This document shows, in pieces, positions 22,006 through 32,088 of a stretch of DNA of 64,000 nt. The notes beneath the pieces were generated by a model. The model was not told where the DNA came from. It saw only the letters and a program-made list of their open reading frames with translations, and made no database searches. The position numbers and the translations under genes are program-made. This DNA is from Gnetum montanum (taxonomy: Eukaryota > Streptophyta > Gnetopsida > Gnetales > Gnetaceae), in the NCBI GenBank assembly GCA_015680685.1, contig MNCI01003938.1:314110-378109 (forward strand), read 5' to 3'. Every line of letters begins with the position of its first letter. Within the stretch, counting starts at the first letter, position 1.

Positions 22006-22285
22006 TGGACAAGCCAAAGAGGACAATCAGTAGCATAAATCCATAAAAGATGATCTAGAGAGCACCAACAGCAAATAGAGCAACCCTTGTAAACCCAAAA
22101 AAGGCCTAGTAATGGTGATTGGTAAGGTTCCATCCGCCAGTGTAGGTGTCAAATCGGTTTAGAGGATCAGGCCTTCTGGTCCTATCAACTGCCAGGGTCA
22201 ACGATCCATCTTCTGATATATTTGCAGCAGTGAAAGAAACAAGAGCTAGAAAAATAGAGAAGTCGAGAAAAGTCATTTTGGCTTC
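22006..22285 (-). pseudogene. Captured plant transmembrane-protein gene fragment (3' LTR copy)
   Basis: Minus-strand frame begins MEAKMTFLDFSIFLALVSF (signal-peptide-like), then RTRRPDPLNRFDTYTGGWNL and TNHHY, a stop, AFFGFTRVALFAVGAL, a stop, IIFYGFMLLIVLFGLSM. This matches the N-terminal part of an uncharacterised plant transmembrane family: signal peptide, RTRRxDPLxxFxxYxGGWNISNxHYWASVGYT, then a membrane helix. Both stops stand where the family has Trp (TGG to TAG). The downstream helices are missing. The 5' LTR copy has the same two stops, so capture and inactivation came before this insertion. Confidence 0.65.
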
Positions 22286-22725
22286 CATGAATGGATCCTC
22301 TGAAACTAGATAATTTTGGGTGGAAATCTTTGAAACCAACATTTATATCCAAAATTCTACATAGATTTTTTTTATAATCCAAAGTTACAGCTAATCATTT
22401 TCCAAGTCATGAGTTGCACGTCGGTGCCTCTTTCGAGTGGTTACACCTAGATTGTAACCCAAGTCTTACAACTTGAGAAAGAAGCACTTTACCAGCTTTG
22501 CATGGTCGCCATGGTTGCTCCTCCTTGTGATGATGACTCTCAGATAATGCACAACCCAAAGACAGAGTCTAGCATTCCACAAATCAAACCCACAAAAATC
22601 TGCAACAACCTAGGACACATACTAGACTTGCTACTACATAAATATGCAGACCCTTAATTGCTTCCTTCATTTCTTGCTTCGATCTACAAATTCCTATTCC
22701 ATGGAATAGCCAAAATGTGCCAACA

Positions 22726-22740
22726 TTTCTACCCCCTTTA
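22726..22740 (-). other. Polypurine tract of BL
   Basis: Minus strand TAAAGGGGGTAGAAA, immediately upstream of the 3' LTR start TGTTGG. It primes plus-strand DNA synthesis in LTR elements. Confidence 0.8.
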
Positions 22741-23044
22741 AAAGCGTAAAGAAATTTAAGCAAGCCTCATTTTAAAACTAAACAATACTAGTAGCTTTTA
22801 TTGAACTTTTATAGCTGAACAGAAATATTTTTGGAGGAAAATTTCCATCAAACATAAGGTTTGATGGTATAAAAACCTCATTCCTAAAAAAAACAACAAA
22901 TTGTACATTATCCAGTCCTTTGTTCATGGACTATTCTTAAGATGGAAAGAGAATGTTGAGGATTACTCTGGTAGGAATCCTCATATCTCTAACCTTATCA
23001 TAAATGATCTCTCTATTATTTTTTTGCTTGCTGGAGCTTTCAAC

Positions 23045-23629
23045 TTAATCTTCTTGAGCTTTTTCTTCAGCAATCCTCTCATCTTCTTTCTCAAATGAAT
23101 TCTCATTTTCTTGGAGTGTACAAATTATTTTTTCAACACCTCCTTTTTCAACCATCTTACTTTTTCCATTTAAAGTAATGTTACCAATCATCAAAGGTTC
23201 GCTATAGATGTATATTTGATTTGGTTCTCCTTTCCAAGGTAACCACATGTGAGAATAATCTGTTGATATGTAACCTGAGAAATTCTTGCTCCAACTTCTA
23301 TTCAATAAGAGACTATGTGAATCTGGTATATCTGCCACTTGAATGGTTACTCTATTTCTGACGTGGGGTTTGAAAGAAATTTCCAATAGGACATTTGACA
23401 ATTGACCCACAATCTTTACTCTACTTTTATCCACTTGAACAATCTTTTTATTTGATTTTTCAGGAATCAAACCAAGTTTCTTACATATAGACAATGGCAT
23501 TATAGTGGACGTAGCTCCAGAATCAATCAAAAAATTATGTAAGTATTTATCCTTCAATTTCATTGTCAAAAGGAAAGGAGGAGCTTCCTTATCATATGAG
23601 GTTTTTAATTTCTCATCATTATGAGACAC
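23045..23629 (-). CDS. BL aspartic protease (retropepsin-like) region
   Basis: A 194-residue open frame. Residues ~34-55 read NFLIDSGATSTIMPLSICKK, the DSGA active site of retroviral-type aspartic proteases, followed by a KLGL helix start. A later LLNRSWSKNF segment corresponds to the usual GRPW-type block. The C-terminus is charged (EKEDERIAEEKAQED) and then stops; no RT follows in the remaining ~300 bp before the polypurine tract. In related elements this enzyme cuts the gag polyprotein. The frame is intact, but gag upstream is broken, so expression as part of a polyprotein is doubtful. Confidence 0.75.
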   Translation of the reverse strand: MSHNDEKLKTSYDKEAPPFLLTMKLKDKYLHNFLIDSGATSTIMPLSICKKLGLIPEKSNKKIVQVDKSRVKIVGQLSNVLLEISFKPHVRNRVTIQVADIPDSHSLLLNRSWSKNFSGYISTDYSHMWLPWKGEPNQIYIYSEPLMIGNITLNGKSKMVEKGGVEKIICTLQENENSFEKEDERIAEEKAQED

Positions 23630-23640
23630 ATAACTTAACT

Positions 23641-25047
23641 CTAATTCTCTAACTCTCCTTTTATCTTTAATGAACTCTNTACTTGATTGTCTTTACCTTT
23701 ATACTTATCTCTTCTACTTGGCTCAAAAGCTTTTCTCTTAGTAGATGGATCAGTAATAACATTTGGAGGTCTAGAAGTAGTTAGTCTTTCCTTATATGGA
23801 AGACTATATCCATTTTCCTCATTGTTATTACATTCTTCATCTGAAGACATATCTTCTTCAGAACTTGATAGAGAAGAAGTATCGCTAGATCCATTGCTAG
23901 AAGATTTACTTGCATAATGAACACTAGATAATTCATTATCAGATTCAATATCAAGAAAGTTGGACATAATTAGATCACTTTAATCTTCATCTTCTACTAA
24001 CTTAGTGTCTTTATGTTTATGCTTTATATTTTTCCTTTCTTCTTTGATATTAACTCTTGCCAAGGCTTTTTCAAGCTTCACTATTTTATTAGACATATCT
24101 CTCATTAATTGTCCTTTTTCAGATCCTACTCTTCCATGTTCTTACTCTATCTTAACATGAGATGGACCTAGTAAAGCTTTAAATTGAGCAAAATCTTGCA
24201 TAGGAATCATAACTCTTTCTTCTCTTTTTTGAATCACAATATTTTCTTCAGGGTTCAAGTTCAACTATTTTTCTAACTATATAGCTTCACTAAAGTAATC
24301 ATTTAGTGTAGTGAAGTTTGGATTTCTCCTTAACCAAATTGAAATGTTGGGGTTAACAGCCTTAAGATAAGTTTCTTTAAGCATTTCTTCTGATGGTCTA
24401 TATTGTCTTTGGAAGATTCCACAAATTCATTGAAACTTGATGTTAAAATCTCTAATTGACTCTTTAACTCCTTACTTAGCTTGTATTAGCCCATAGTATA
24501 GTTTTTGTTGATCTAATTGATTACCAAACTAGGCTAAGAAAAGATTCTTCATGTCATCCCAACTTGTAATACTATTACTTGGTAAGTTTGAATACCAAAT
24601 CTGAGCCATATCCTTTAGATTTGATACAAACAACCTACAAGCTTGATCTTGATGTTGAATATTTGCATGAGCTAAAGCTAACTCAAACATGTGAATATAT
24701 TTTTCAGCTAAATAAGCTTTTCCAGGAATGAAAGGCTCAGGCAAATATTTGTAAACTACCTTAAGAATATCATTGTAATTTTGAAATCCTAATGGTGTAA
24801 CTCTTTGCCAAGGATTTGCCATCCTATTCCTTTGGATAGTTGAACTCTTAGACTTTCTAGATCTTCTCTTATAAATCGATAAACCAAATATAATGGGTGC
24901 TCTTCTTGATCTTCTAGTTTTCACTCCACTACTTGTTCCCAATTCAAAATCTTTCTTTTGTTCTTCTTCTGATGAAGAATCAGTCTTAGAATCTAGAATA
25001 TCTTTTGAAACTTTCAAATTTTCCAAACTAACAATCTTCTTGGTCAT
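23641..25047 (-). pseudogene. BL gag
   Basis: Starts at ATG 25,047 with MTKKIVSLENLKVSKDILDS. The core block (about 24,530-24,840) has NRMANPWQRVTPLGFQNYND, ACRLFVSNLKDMAQIWYSNL and SWDDMKNLFLA, the standard retrotransposon gag pattern. Several stops follow at about 24,000-24,530. A serine/acid-rich region comes next (23,800-23,967: SSNGSSDTSSLSSSEEDMSS), then basic KRKAFEPSRRDKYKGKDNQV. I see no CCHC knuckle. An N at 23,679 interrupts the end. Role: particle assembly. Confidence 0.7.
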
Positions 25048-25147
25048 AAATTGAAAATATCTAATTTCTTAAGCCTTTATAGTAACAAAGAATTGCTGAT
25101 GTGCTAAAATTATAAGGCTTATGAACTTAGAGGCTAAATTTTCAGCC

Positions 25148-25165
25148 CTCCTTCTAGCACCAAAA
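25148..25165 (-). other. Candidate primer binding site of BL
   Basis: Minus strand TTTTGGTGCTAGAAGGAGGG, five bases after the 5' LTR end at 25,170. The TGG start complements a tRNA CCA end. I could not assign the tRNA from memory; it is not the Asp type used by the Athila-like elements here. Confidence 0.55.
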
Positions 25166-25453
25166 GAACTATTGGCGACCGTTTGGGATGCGATTGCCAA
25201 CAAGTGTCCTCGAACAGGATTTAGGTGCTTGCTAGTCTCTAGCAACACCAAGGCCTAGATACCTCCAAATAGACTCAGTAGTTAATGTGAGTATGTGTGT
25301 GTGCTGTTGCGGTGTGTGGTTGCGAAATATGAACGATTGGGTTGTGTATAAAACTACAAATGACTTATCTTAAAGAGATTCAGCCAACTTTGCCAAGTAC
25401 TGTGAGTTGTTGAGTTCCTATTTTGTTTAATTGCGTAGTCTATGCAGTCCTTA

Positions 25454-25851
25454 NNNNNNNNNNNNNNNNNNNNNNNNNNNNNNNNNNNNNNNNNNNNNNN
25501 NNNNNNNNNNNNNNNNNNNNNNNNNNNNNNNNNNNNNNNNNNNNNNNNNNNNNNNNNNNNNNNNNNNNNNNNNNNNNNNNNNNNNNNNNNNNNNNNNNNN
25601 NNNNNNNNNNNNNNNNNNNNNNNNNNNNNNNNNNNNNNNNNNNNNNNNNNNNNNNNNNNNNNNNNNNNNNNNNNNNNNNNNNNNNNNNNNNNNNNNNNNN
25701 NNNNNNNNNNNNNNNNNNNNNNNNNNNNNNNNNNNNNNNNNNNNNNNNNNNNNNNNNNNNNNNNNNNNNNNNNNNNNNNNNNNNNNNNNNNNNNNNNNNN
25801 NNNNNNNNNNNNNNNNNNNNNNNNNNNNNNNNNNNNNNNNNNNNNNNNNNN
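25454..25851. other. Assembly gap (398 N) in BL 5' LTR
   Basis: The corresponding stretch in the 3' LTR, 19,720-19,957, is only 238 bp. Open frames drawn across the N run are meaningless. Confidence 0.95.
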
Positions 25852-27312
25852 AATTGTTCAAACTTCCAAGGCTCAAATAAGCAATTTCTTCAAGAAAATC
25901 CTACTACGTTACCAAAAAATTACTACGTAAACTATCACGTACAAGACTCCATTTTGGCTAGATAATGGATGTCAACAATTGCATTCAACAGAACCTTCAA
26001 AAGACTTGACAATTTTTGATTGAAATACCACGAAGATTCACTTTAAAGATAAAAAGAAGCTATTCTGGTCCCATCAAAATACCAAAGATTTTTTGAACCC
26101 TCTTAACTATTGAATCATTCAACAACATGACTACAAGCAGAGGCTCTCTTACAACGATTTTAATAGCAGTTCTTATACATTGCACAATAACCAAATTTAC
26201 TACTAAAATTCTCTTAAGACTTTCAAACACAAGTGCTTCTATGGCAAAATTTTAATAGAAATTTTCAATTGTACAACAAGAACAATAAGAGCGATCTAAA
26301 AATCCCAAAATTACTTGCCAATGATGATACTATCTAAATCACCAGCTAAACAATTTAAACAAAATAAAAATAAAACATAACTCATAGGACTATGACAAAG
26401 AGGCTGAAATCTTTTCTTTAGCAAGCCATCTTATAAGCAATCTTTCACAATTTCTTCTTTACAATGCTCTTCCAAGACCCAAAGTGTGTCTCTAAGTGAG
26501 AGCTTCCAGTCTTCCCAAAGTTTCTTATCTTCTTACCCATGAATCCTTTTTATAGGGTTCAAAAGGTAGTTACATTCAAAATATCTTTGCTAACTTCTCT
26601 CCCAAGTAACTTGCCCAACAAGTTAGGAGATTACTTGCCCAACAAGCTAGGAGATTACTTGCCCAACAAGTTAGGTAAGTTACAAGAATTTTGGGTGGTT
26701 GTAACCACCATAGAGATAATAAAAGCTACAGCTAACAAGTGTTCCATTTAATTAACAAGTGGCCCTTCAATCGCTAAGTGGTCACCATGGAGACAAAAAA
26801 GCTATAGTTGACAAGTGGCCTTTTTAATTGCCAAGTGTCTTCATGGTAATTAAAATTAAAATTAGTTACAAATATCATAGTTGTAACTATCATAGGAAGT
26901 TACAACTTCCATAGGAATAAAAGGGATAATAGCCAAATGTCCCTTTATATAGGATATTACACAAATATCCCATAACTTTCTTTTCCTATTTAAATCATAG
27001 TAATAGAGATAGTAACCATGGAGTTGTTGCATACATGGATGGGTTAATATAAAAATGTATATGTATGTGTGTAATATTTGTCCATCTTTCTTATGCTTGG
27101 GACCCATGATTTGCTTCCTGCCTACCATGAACCTCTATCTATCCAAATCATCTACGAGTTGAAGGATTTGAACTTGCAAAATGCATTAAAAAAAATGCTA
27201 TTCCATGGTAGTTATATCCAATAACAATTCCGACATAAATGGTGGGACCTCCACATATGGATTTAGAAATTTTGCTGAAGTAATTCCTGCTAAAAACACA
27301 GTGAATCCCAGC

Positions 27313-27546
27313 TTAGATTTTTCTAATTTTTTTTGTAGTCCATGGATTAACTTCCCTCAGCACCTCCCACATGGCGGAGTTGCACTTGAACCCAGAACTG
27401 AGCATAATCTGCCATAGCTGATCACTGCAATGGAGGCACCTCTTTACGTCCAAATACATGGCCTGATTGGCCAATACTTGAACCAAATTCACAGTGTCAC
27501 ATTTTATTGTTGAAAAAACACTAGTAAAGTAGCCTGTAATGAGCAA
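27313..27546 (-). pseudogene. 5' LTR copy of the unrecognised LTR open frame
   Basis: 77 residues, [20 protein letters not shown] start, clearly the same frame as 21,305-21,652 but stopped after KKIRKI. Retains a cysteine pair (RCLHCSD). Confidence 0.3.
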
Positions 27547-27879
27547 AACTACACTGAAACCCTAAACCTAGGAGGGGCAAACTTGTATAGCTTGCCGCAT
27601 GGTGAGAAAATGACAAGGCCGACCTCAACATCGCACAGAATGGAGAGTTCGTATGCCCTTTTCCAGTAGTCCATTTTGGCACTTTGAGAAAGTCACCTGC
27701 GTCGCATTCTCAATTCTCTTCATCTGTGTCTTTCCACGCAAGATTTTTGCTTGCTTTCTTTCTTGTCAGATGCTAGCGGATTAGCCTGAAGATGTCTGAT
27801 CACCAATGATTAAGTCCAATTTGCACTACAAACAGGCACCAGATGGAGAAATTTTTGCAGAATGTAGATGCTCAAGCTC

Positions 27880-28175
27880 TACGCTATTCGTGAAAAGTCG
27901 CGGACAAGCCACAGAGGGCAATGAGTAGCATAAATCCATAAAAGATGAACTAGAGAGCACCAACAACAAACAGAGCAATCCTTGTAAACCCAATAGAGGC
28001 CTAGTAATGGTGATTGGTAAGGTTCCATCTACCAGTGTAGGTGTCAAATCGATTTAGAGGATCAGGCCTTCTGGTCCTATCAGCTGCCAAGGTCAATGAT
28101 CCATCTTCTGATACAGTTGCAGCAATGAAAGAAACAAGAGCTAGAAAAACAGAGAAGCCAAGAAAATTCATTTTA
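27880..28175 (-). pseudogene. Captured plant transmembrane-protein gene fragment (5' LTR copy)
   Basis: Same segment as 22,006-22,285: MDAKMNFLGFSVFLALVSF, RTRRPDPLNRFDTYTGRWNL, TNHHY-stop-ASIGFTRIALFVVGAL-stop-FIFYGFMLLIALCGLSA. The residues after the first stop (ASIGFT) are closer to the family pattern ASVGYT than those in the 3' LTR. Both stops are shared with the other copy. Confidence 0.65.
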
Positions 28176-28446
28176 GCATCCATGAATGGATCCTCTGAAA
28201 CTAGATAATTTTGGGTGGAAATCTCTGAAACCAACGTTTATATCCAAAATTTTGCGTAGATTTTTTTTATAATCCAAAGTTACAGTTAATCATTTTCCGA
28301 GTCATGAGCTGCACCTCGGTGCCTCTTTCGAGTGGTTACACCTAGATTGTAACCCAAGTCTTACAACCTGAGAAAGAAGCACTTTACCAGCTGTGCATGG
28401 TCACCATGGTTGCTCCTCCTTGTGATGATGACTCTCAGATAATGCA

Positions 28447-28554
28447 CAACCCAAAGATAGAGTCCAGCATTCCAAAAATCAAACCCACAAAAATCTGCAA
28501 CAACCCAAAGACAGAGTCCAGCATTCCAAAAATCAAACCCACAAAAATCTACAA
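28447..28554. repeat. 54-bp tandem duplication unique to BL 5' LTR
   Basis: 28,447-28,500 and 28,501-28,554 are near-identical copies of the block starting CAACCCAAAGAYAGAGTCCAG. The 3' LTR has one copy at about 22,553-22,606. It therefore arose after insertion, or on one LTR during it. Confidence 0.85.
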
Positions 28555-28674
28555 CAACCCAACACATAGACCAAACCTACTACTACATAAATACGCAGAC
28601 CCTTAATTGCTTCCTTCATTTCTTGCTTCAATCTACAAATTCTTGTTCCATGAAATGGCCAAAATGTGCTAACA

Positions 28675-28679
28675 AATAT
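28675..28679. repeat. Target-site duplication AATAT of BL (high side)
   Basis: Pairs with 19,429-19,433. Confidence 0.85.
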
Positions 28680-29686
28680 CCTTCAATCATGCCTCCTTGA
28701 AAGGATCCTTAATATCTAAAGCCAAATTTGCATAAGCATCATTTGATTTATACTGATTGGAATTACCCCAATGAATAAATTCTCCTTCAACATGCAATTT
28801 CTCTCAAACCAAACTTTTATCTTTTAAAAACTTTGTCATGTTAGCATAAGTTATTGGAGCTATATTGTAAAACAAAAGATTATTATAAAGGTACTTGGTA
28901 TACATCACTTGAACCCATGGCTTGTCCCCTATGCAAAGCTATCAAATATGGTTACCAAGAAATACAACATGAATGTAGTGAATATGTTAAATACCCCAAC
29001 CACCTTTCTAAATAAATTGACAAATAAAGTTCCATATTATAGAATGAAAAATTTTGTCCTTTGTGTAAGAGCAAAGAAAATGAAGTTCCATTTTTTTTCC
29101 AAATTATTCACTATTTTTTTTAGGGATTTGTAGCAAGAAACTAAATAAAGAGGTAAAGCATGAAGTACTAATTTAAACAACTTAAGTCTCCTTGCTTAAA
29201 ATGTTTCCTTTATGTATCCAAAATTGTTGTCACTTTCTCAAGAATCTCTTCCAAAAAAGTGATTTTTATTGATCCAATGAATAGAGGAATTCCCAAATAT
29301 TTAGTGGGTAAATTATTTTCTTGGCATTGTACTTTAGAACAAAAATATTAAAAAATTGGTTTAGGAGTCACCAAGTTAAAAAAATTTCTACTAGTGAAAT
29401 TGATGTACAATCGAAATGCATGAGCAAAAAGAATTAAGATAATCATCATAAGCTTTTCTTATGTTTAATTTTAAAGGAACACTTGGATCTTTTTGAAGGT
29501 GAGATGAAAGGAGAATCTCTTGTGTAAGAATAACCTAGTCCAAAATGTACCATCTAGTAACACAACCAACGTGTTTAGGGGTAATAATTGATTGAAGAAT
29601 TTTGCAGACTCTATTACCCATGAATTTAAAGATTATGTTATATATGGTTATGCATTAAATGATAGGCCTAAAAGTTTAATATTTAG

Positions 29687-29792
29687 GTGCACCCTGCACC
29701 ACACTTCCCCCCACCACCCCTGCATAGTGCACCCCGCCGTGCCCGCCACAATCCCCCCCCACCCCGCCCCCCTCCCTTTTCTCTTCTTAGGT
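29687..29792. other. ~100-bp C-rich insert inside LINE RT
   Basis: Extremely C-rich on the plus strand (runs such as CCCCCCCCACCCCGCCCCCC) in otherwise AT-rich DNA. It is bordered by TTAGGT on both sides (about 29,683-29,688 and 29,787-29,792). It interrupts the LINE exactly between the LLPK and FRPI motifs, which rejoin in frame without it. Contains two GTGCACCC words. Identity unknown. Confidence 0.6.
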
Positions 29793-31489
29793 AAAAGGGA
29801 TATCTAGGTAAAATTAAATTCACTCATATGGTAATTAGTCCTCCAAAATGCAAAAACATTATTATAAATGTCCTCCACAACATGCCAAAAAATTTTTAAA
29901 AATCAATTAGAAACCCCTCTACACATTTTTTTTTATTGTTGGTCATTTTGTTAATTATGTTTATAAATTCTTCAAAAGATGGTGTCATATTAAGAATGTA
30001 AATATCTTAGGTAGAAGTTTTGGCATCCATGGCTCCCAACACTTCCTATAAAGCATTGTGATAAATTTCTAAACCTTTACTTAAATTATCTTGGTAGAAA
30101 TTTAAAGCAATATTGGAAATTTAAATAGGATATGCAATGACTATTCCAACTACCTATTGAATTGGAAAATATTTGACATGGCATATCTAGAAAAGCATAC
30201 TAGTAGAAGAAACAAGTACTCACATCACCTTGTAAGAGCCATTTTGTTTTGTATCTTTGCTTTCAAAAAAATAATTTCTAGTTACTGAGATCCTTCAAAT
30301 TTTAAAGAGGTTTTCATTCACATTCTTAGAGATATTGAGACCAATCCATAAGTTCCATCTTCTACTGGAGCTTATTCAATTACTTTAACAAATCTTGTTT
30401 GCATTGATGTTAATTAAGAGAATGCTATTTTATCCAAGTTATCATGGCATAATGAAATTTTTTAACTTTTTAAGAACCTTGAATTAAATAGTATTTGAAA
30501 CTCATTAACACCACTCATGTTGCACAATTTTTCATATTTTATCTAACTAATTCCAATAATATCTCCATAAAAAAAATTGGTTTCAAATAAAAAAGCTTAG
30601 TATTCAACAAGATAGATCAATGATCTAAACAAGTGCAAGAAAGACACCAAGTAGTTGTGAAAGGAAGCATTAGTATCAAGAAATTGAAGTCAAAACCCTA
30701 CCCAACTAACATAAATTTTAATCTATACATTGATTTTGGTTTGAACATTTGTATAAATTGCTAGTTGAAGGAATTTCTAGCAAAGACATAGAATTTCTTA
30801 CATCCATAAAGGAAGAGTCTTCAACCATATTTTAACATCTCCAAGCTTTTTTGTAGATCTTAATACAAAATTAAAATATCCAAAAAATAGCATTGGATCT
30901 AGGATATGTTAAAATTTAGATGGAAACTACTTCTAAAAGACAACCCTATCTTAAGCCTTGGGAGGATCATAAACATTGAAAAAAATCTAATTAGAGAAAC
31001 CTAAAACCTTGATTACTATGGAATTAAATTCAAAACAAAATAAAGACACCCAAAAATCATAATTCCAAATAATCCACAAACCACTAGAGTAACCAAAAGA
31101 ACTTAGGAAACAAAACAGACATCGAAGAAAAGATGTCTAATAATAACCATACTTTTAACATAATCCATTTTAGTTTTTTTGCAAATATAAAAAATACACA
31201 ATTTCAAAAGACCACCAAGATTTGATAGTCTATTGGTAAGAGGACAAGAGCCTTCTCACATGCTAGCTAAGAATATTCATTTGGAGTTTTTGGAAGAGGC
31301 TCCTCTATGCCTTATATTGAAAGCATAAAAAATACTTCATGTCAATTATAGCTATTTTCCCCTTCATTATTACATGGTTTCTAGCTAATATTAATAACAT
31401 GATTGGGGATTAAAAAATTTGGAAATAAATTTGGATTTAATTTTTCTATTATTCACTACTTTCCTCAGCATAATGTTTATGATTCCAAT

Positions 31490-31952
31490 GTACAATAATT
31501 AGTTGGCAAAATGAGCATGATCCAATTTTGAGCATAATTTGTATTCATCTAGTAATCCTAGTAATGATATTGCTTGGTACACCCAATAGCATATTACTTA
31601 GTAATCCTAGTAGCAGATTTACTAGTCTAGGATATGAAGGACAAATTAGAACTTAGACACTCATCGCTTTAGGCTAGCCCAAGATTTACTTTTATTATTA
31701 ATTAAATTAATTAATTAATTTTTATATTTTAAATTATTTTTATTAATAGTCACCCTAACATCAATTATCACAACCCAACTATACTTAACCATATGAGTTA
31801 AGGGCTACTACAAGTATAGTTGGAAAGAGAGTGACCTATGATTACATGATAAACTAACTAGATATCATGCTAACTCTATTCATAGATTACAATATGATCT
31901 ACCATGATACTTGTAGATCATATGGTTAGGAGTTGGGCATCCTGACCACTCA
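31490..31952 (+). repeat. Ath-C 5' LTR remnant
   Basis: Shares AGTAATCCTAGTAATGAT and GTAATCCTAGTAGC words with the GTAATCCCAGTAGTG block of Ath-D LTR, and the U5 ending with CATATGGTTAGGAGT...CTCATTA before the PBS. The U3 and R parts are missing. Confidence 0.5.
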
Positions 31953-32088
31953 TTATTTGGTGTCATTACTGAGGATGGTGCTGGTAATCTAGATTATTAT
32001 ACCATAAAATATCATTATTAAAAGCTTTAACAATATATCTTTTAGGAAATTTGATATTAAAAAGTCATACACGTAGTACTAATTGAAA

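Larger units (their letters stand above)
19434..22725 (-). repeat. BL 3' LTR
   Basis: 3,292 bp; minus-strand start TGTTGGCACATTTTGG, end CGGTCACCAACA. Contains the transmembrane-gene fragment (22,010-22,285), an open frame at 21,305-21,652, three 24-bp repeats (about 20,718-20,785) and a GTAACT-rich tail. Confidence 0.9.
19434..28674 (-). mobile_element. BL: large-LTR, gag-protease-only retrotransposon with captured gene fragment
   Basis: Two direct repeats of ~3.3 kb (19,434-22,725 and 25,170-28,674) flank a 2.4-kb internal region on the minus strand. It has a gag start at 25,047, a protease around 23,530 and a polypurine tract TAAAGGGGGTAGAAA against the 3' LTR. AATAT duplications prove insertion into a LINE. 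No reverse transcriptase, RNase H or integrase is present, so it is non-autonomous. The ratio of LTR to internal DNA is unusual. Sequence between the LTRs is well conserved, so this is among the younger insertions here. Confidence 0.9.
25170..28674 (-). repeat. BL 5' LTR (contains assembly gap)
   Basis: 3,505 positions including 398 N. Minus-strand start TGTTAGCACATTTTGG, end CGGTCGCCAATA. Collinear with the 3' LTR. Differs by a 54-bp tandem duplication (28,447-28,554) and scattered substitutions. Confidence 0.9.
28675..31480 (-). pseudogene. LINE (L1-like) endonuclease and reverse transcriptase, 5' part
   Basis: Minus strand, from high to low coordinate. Endonuclease fragments near 31,200-30,950 (GLWIIWNYDFWV, then FFNVYDPPK, like the GGLWIxWN...NVYGPP motifs). 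CTCLDH at about 30,620 corresponds to the SDHxPI motif. EGFLIDF-stop-KFFGMLWR at about 29,890 corresponds to PGPDGF...FFxxxW. Then ISLLPK and FRPII interrupted by an insert, GNRVCKILQSIITPKHVGC, ILTQEILLSS and LKLNIRKAYDDY (29,420-29,640), and LPTKYLGIPLFIGSIK at about 29,300. Order and spacing are those of a plant L1-type ORF2. Stops and shifts are many. The 3' end continues at 19,433 below the BL insertion. Confidence 0.75.

Noticed and set aside
25423-25965. Long open frames across the N run
   Set aside because: They consist almost wholly of unknown residues.
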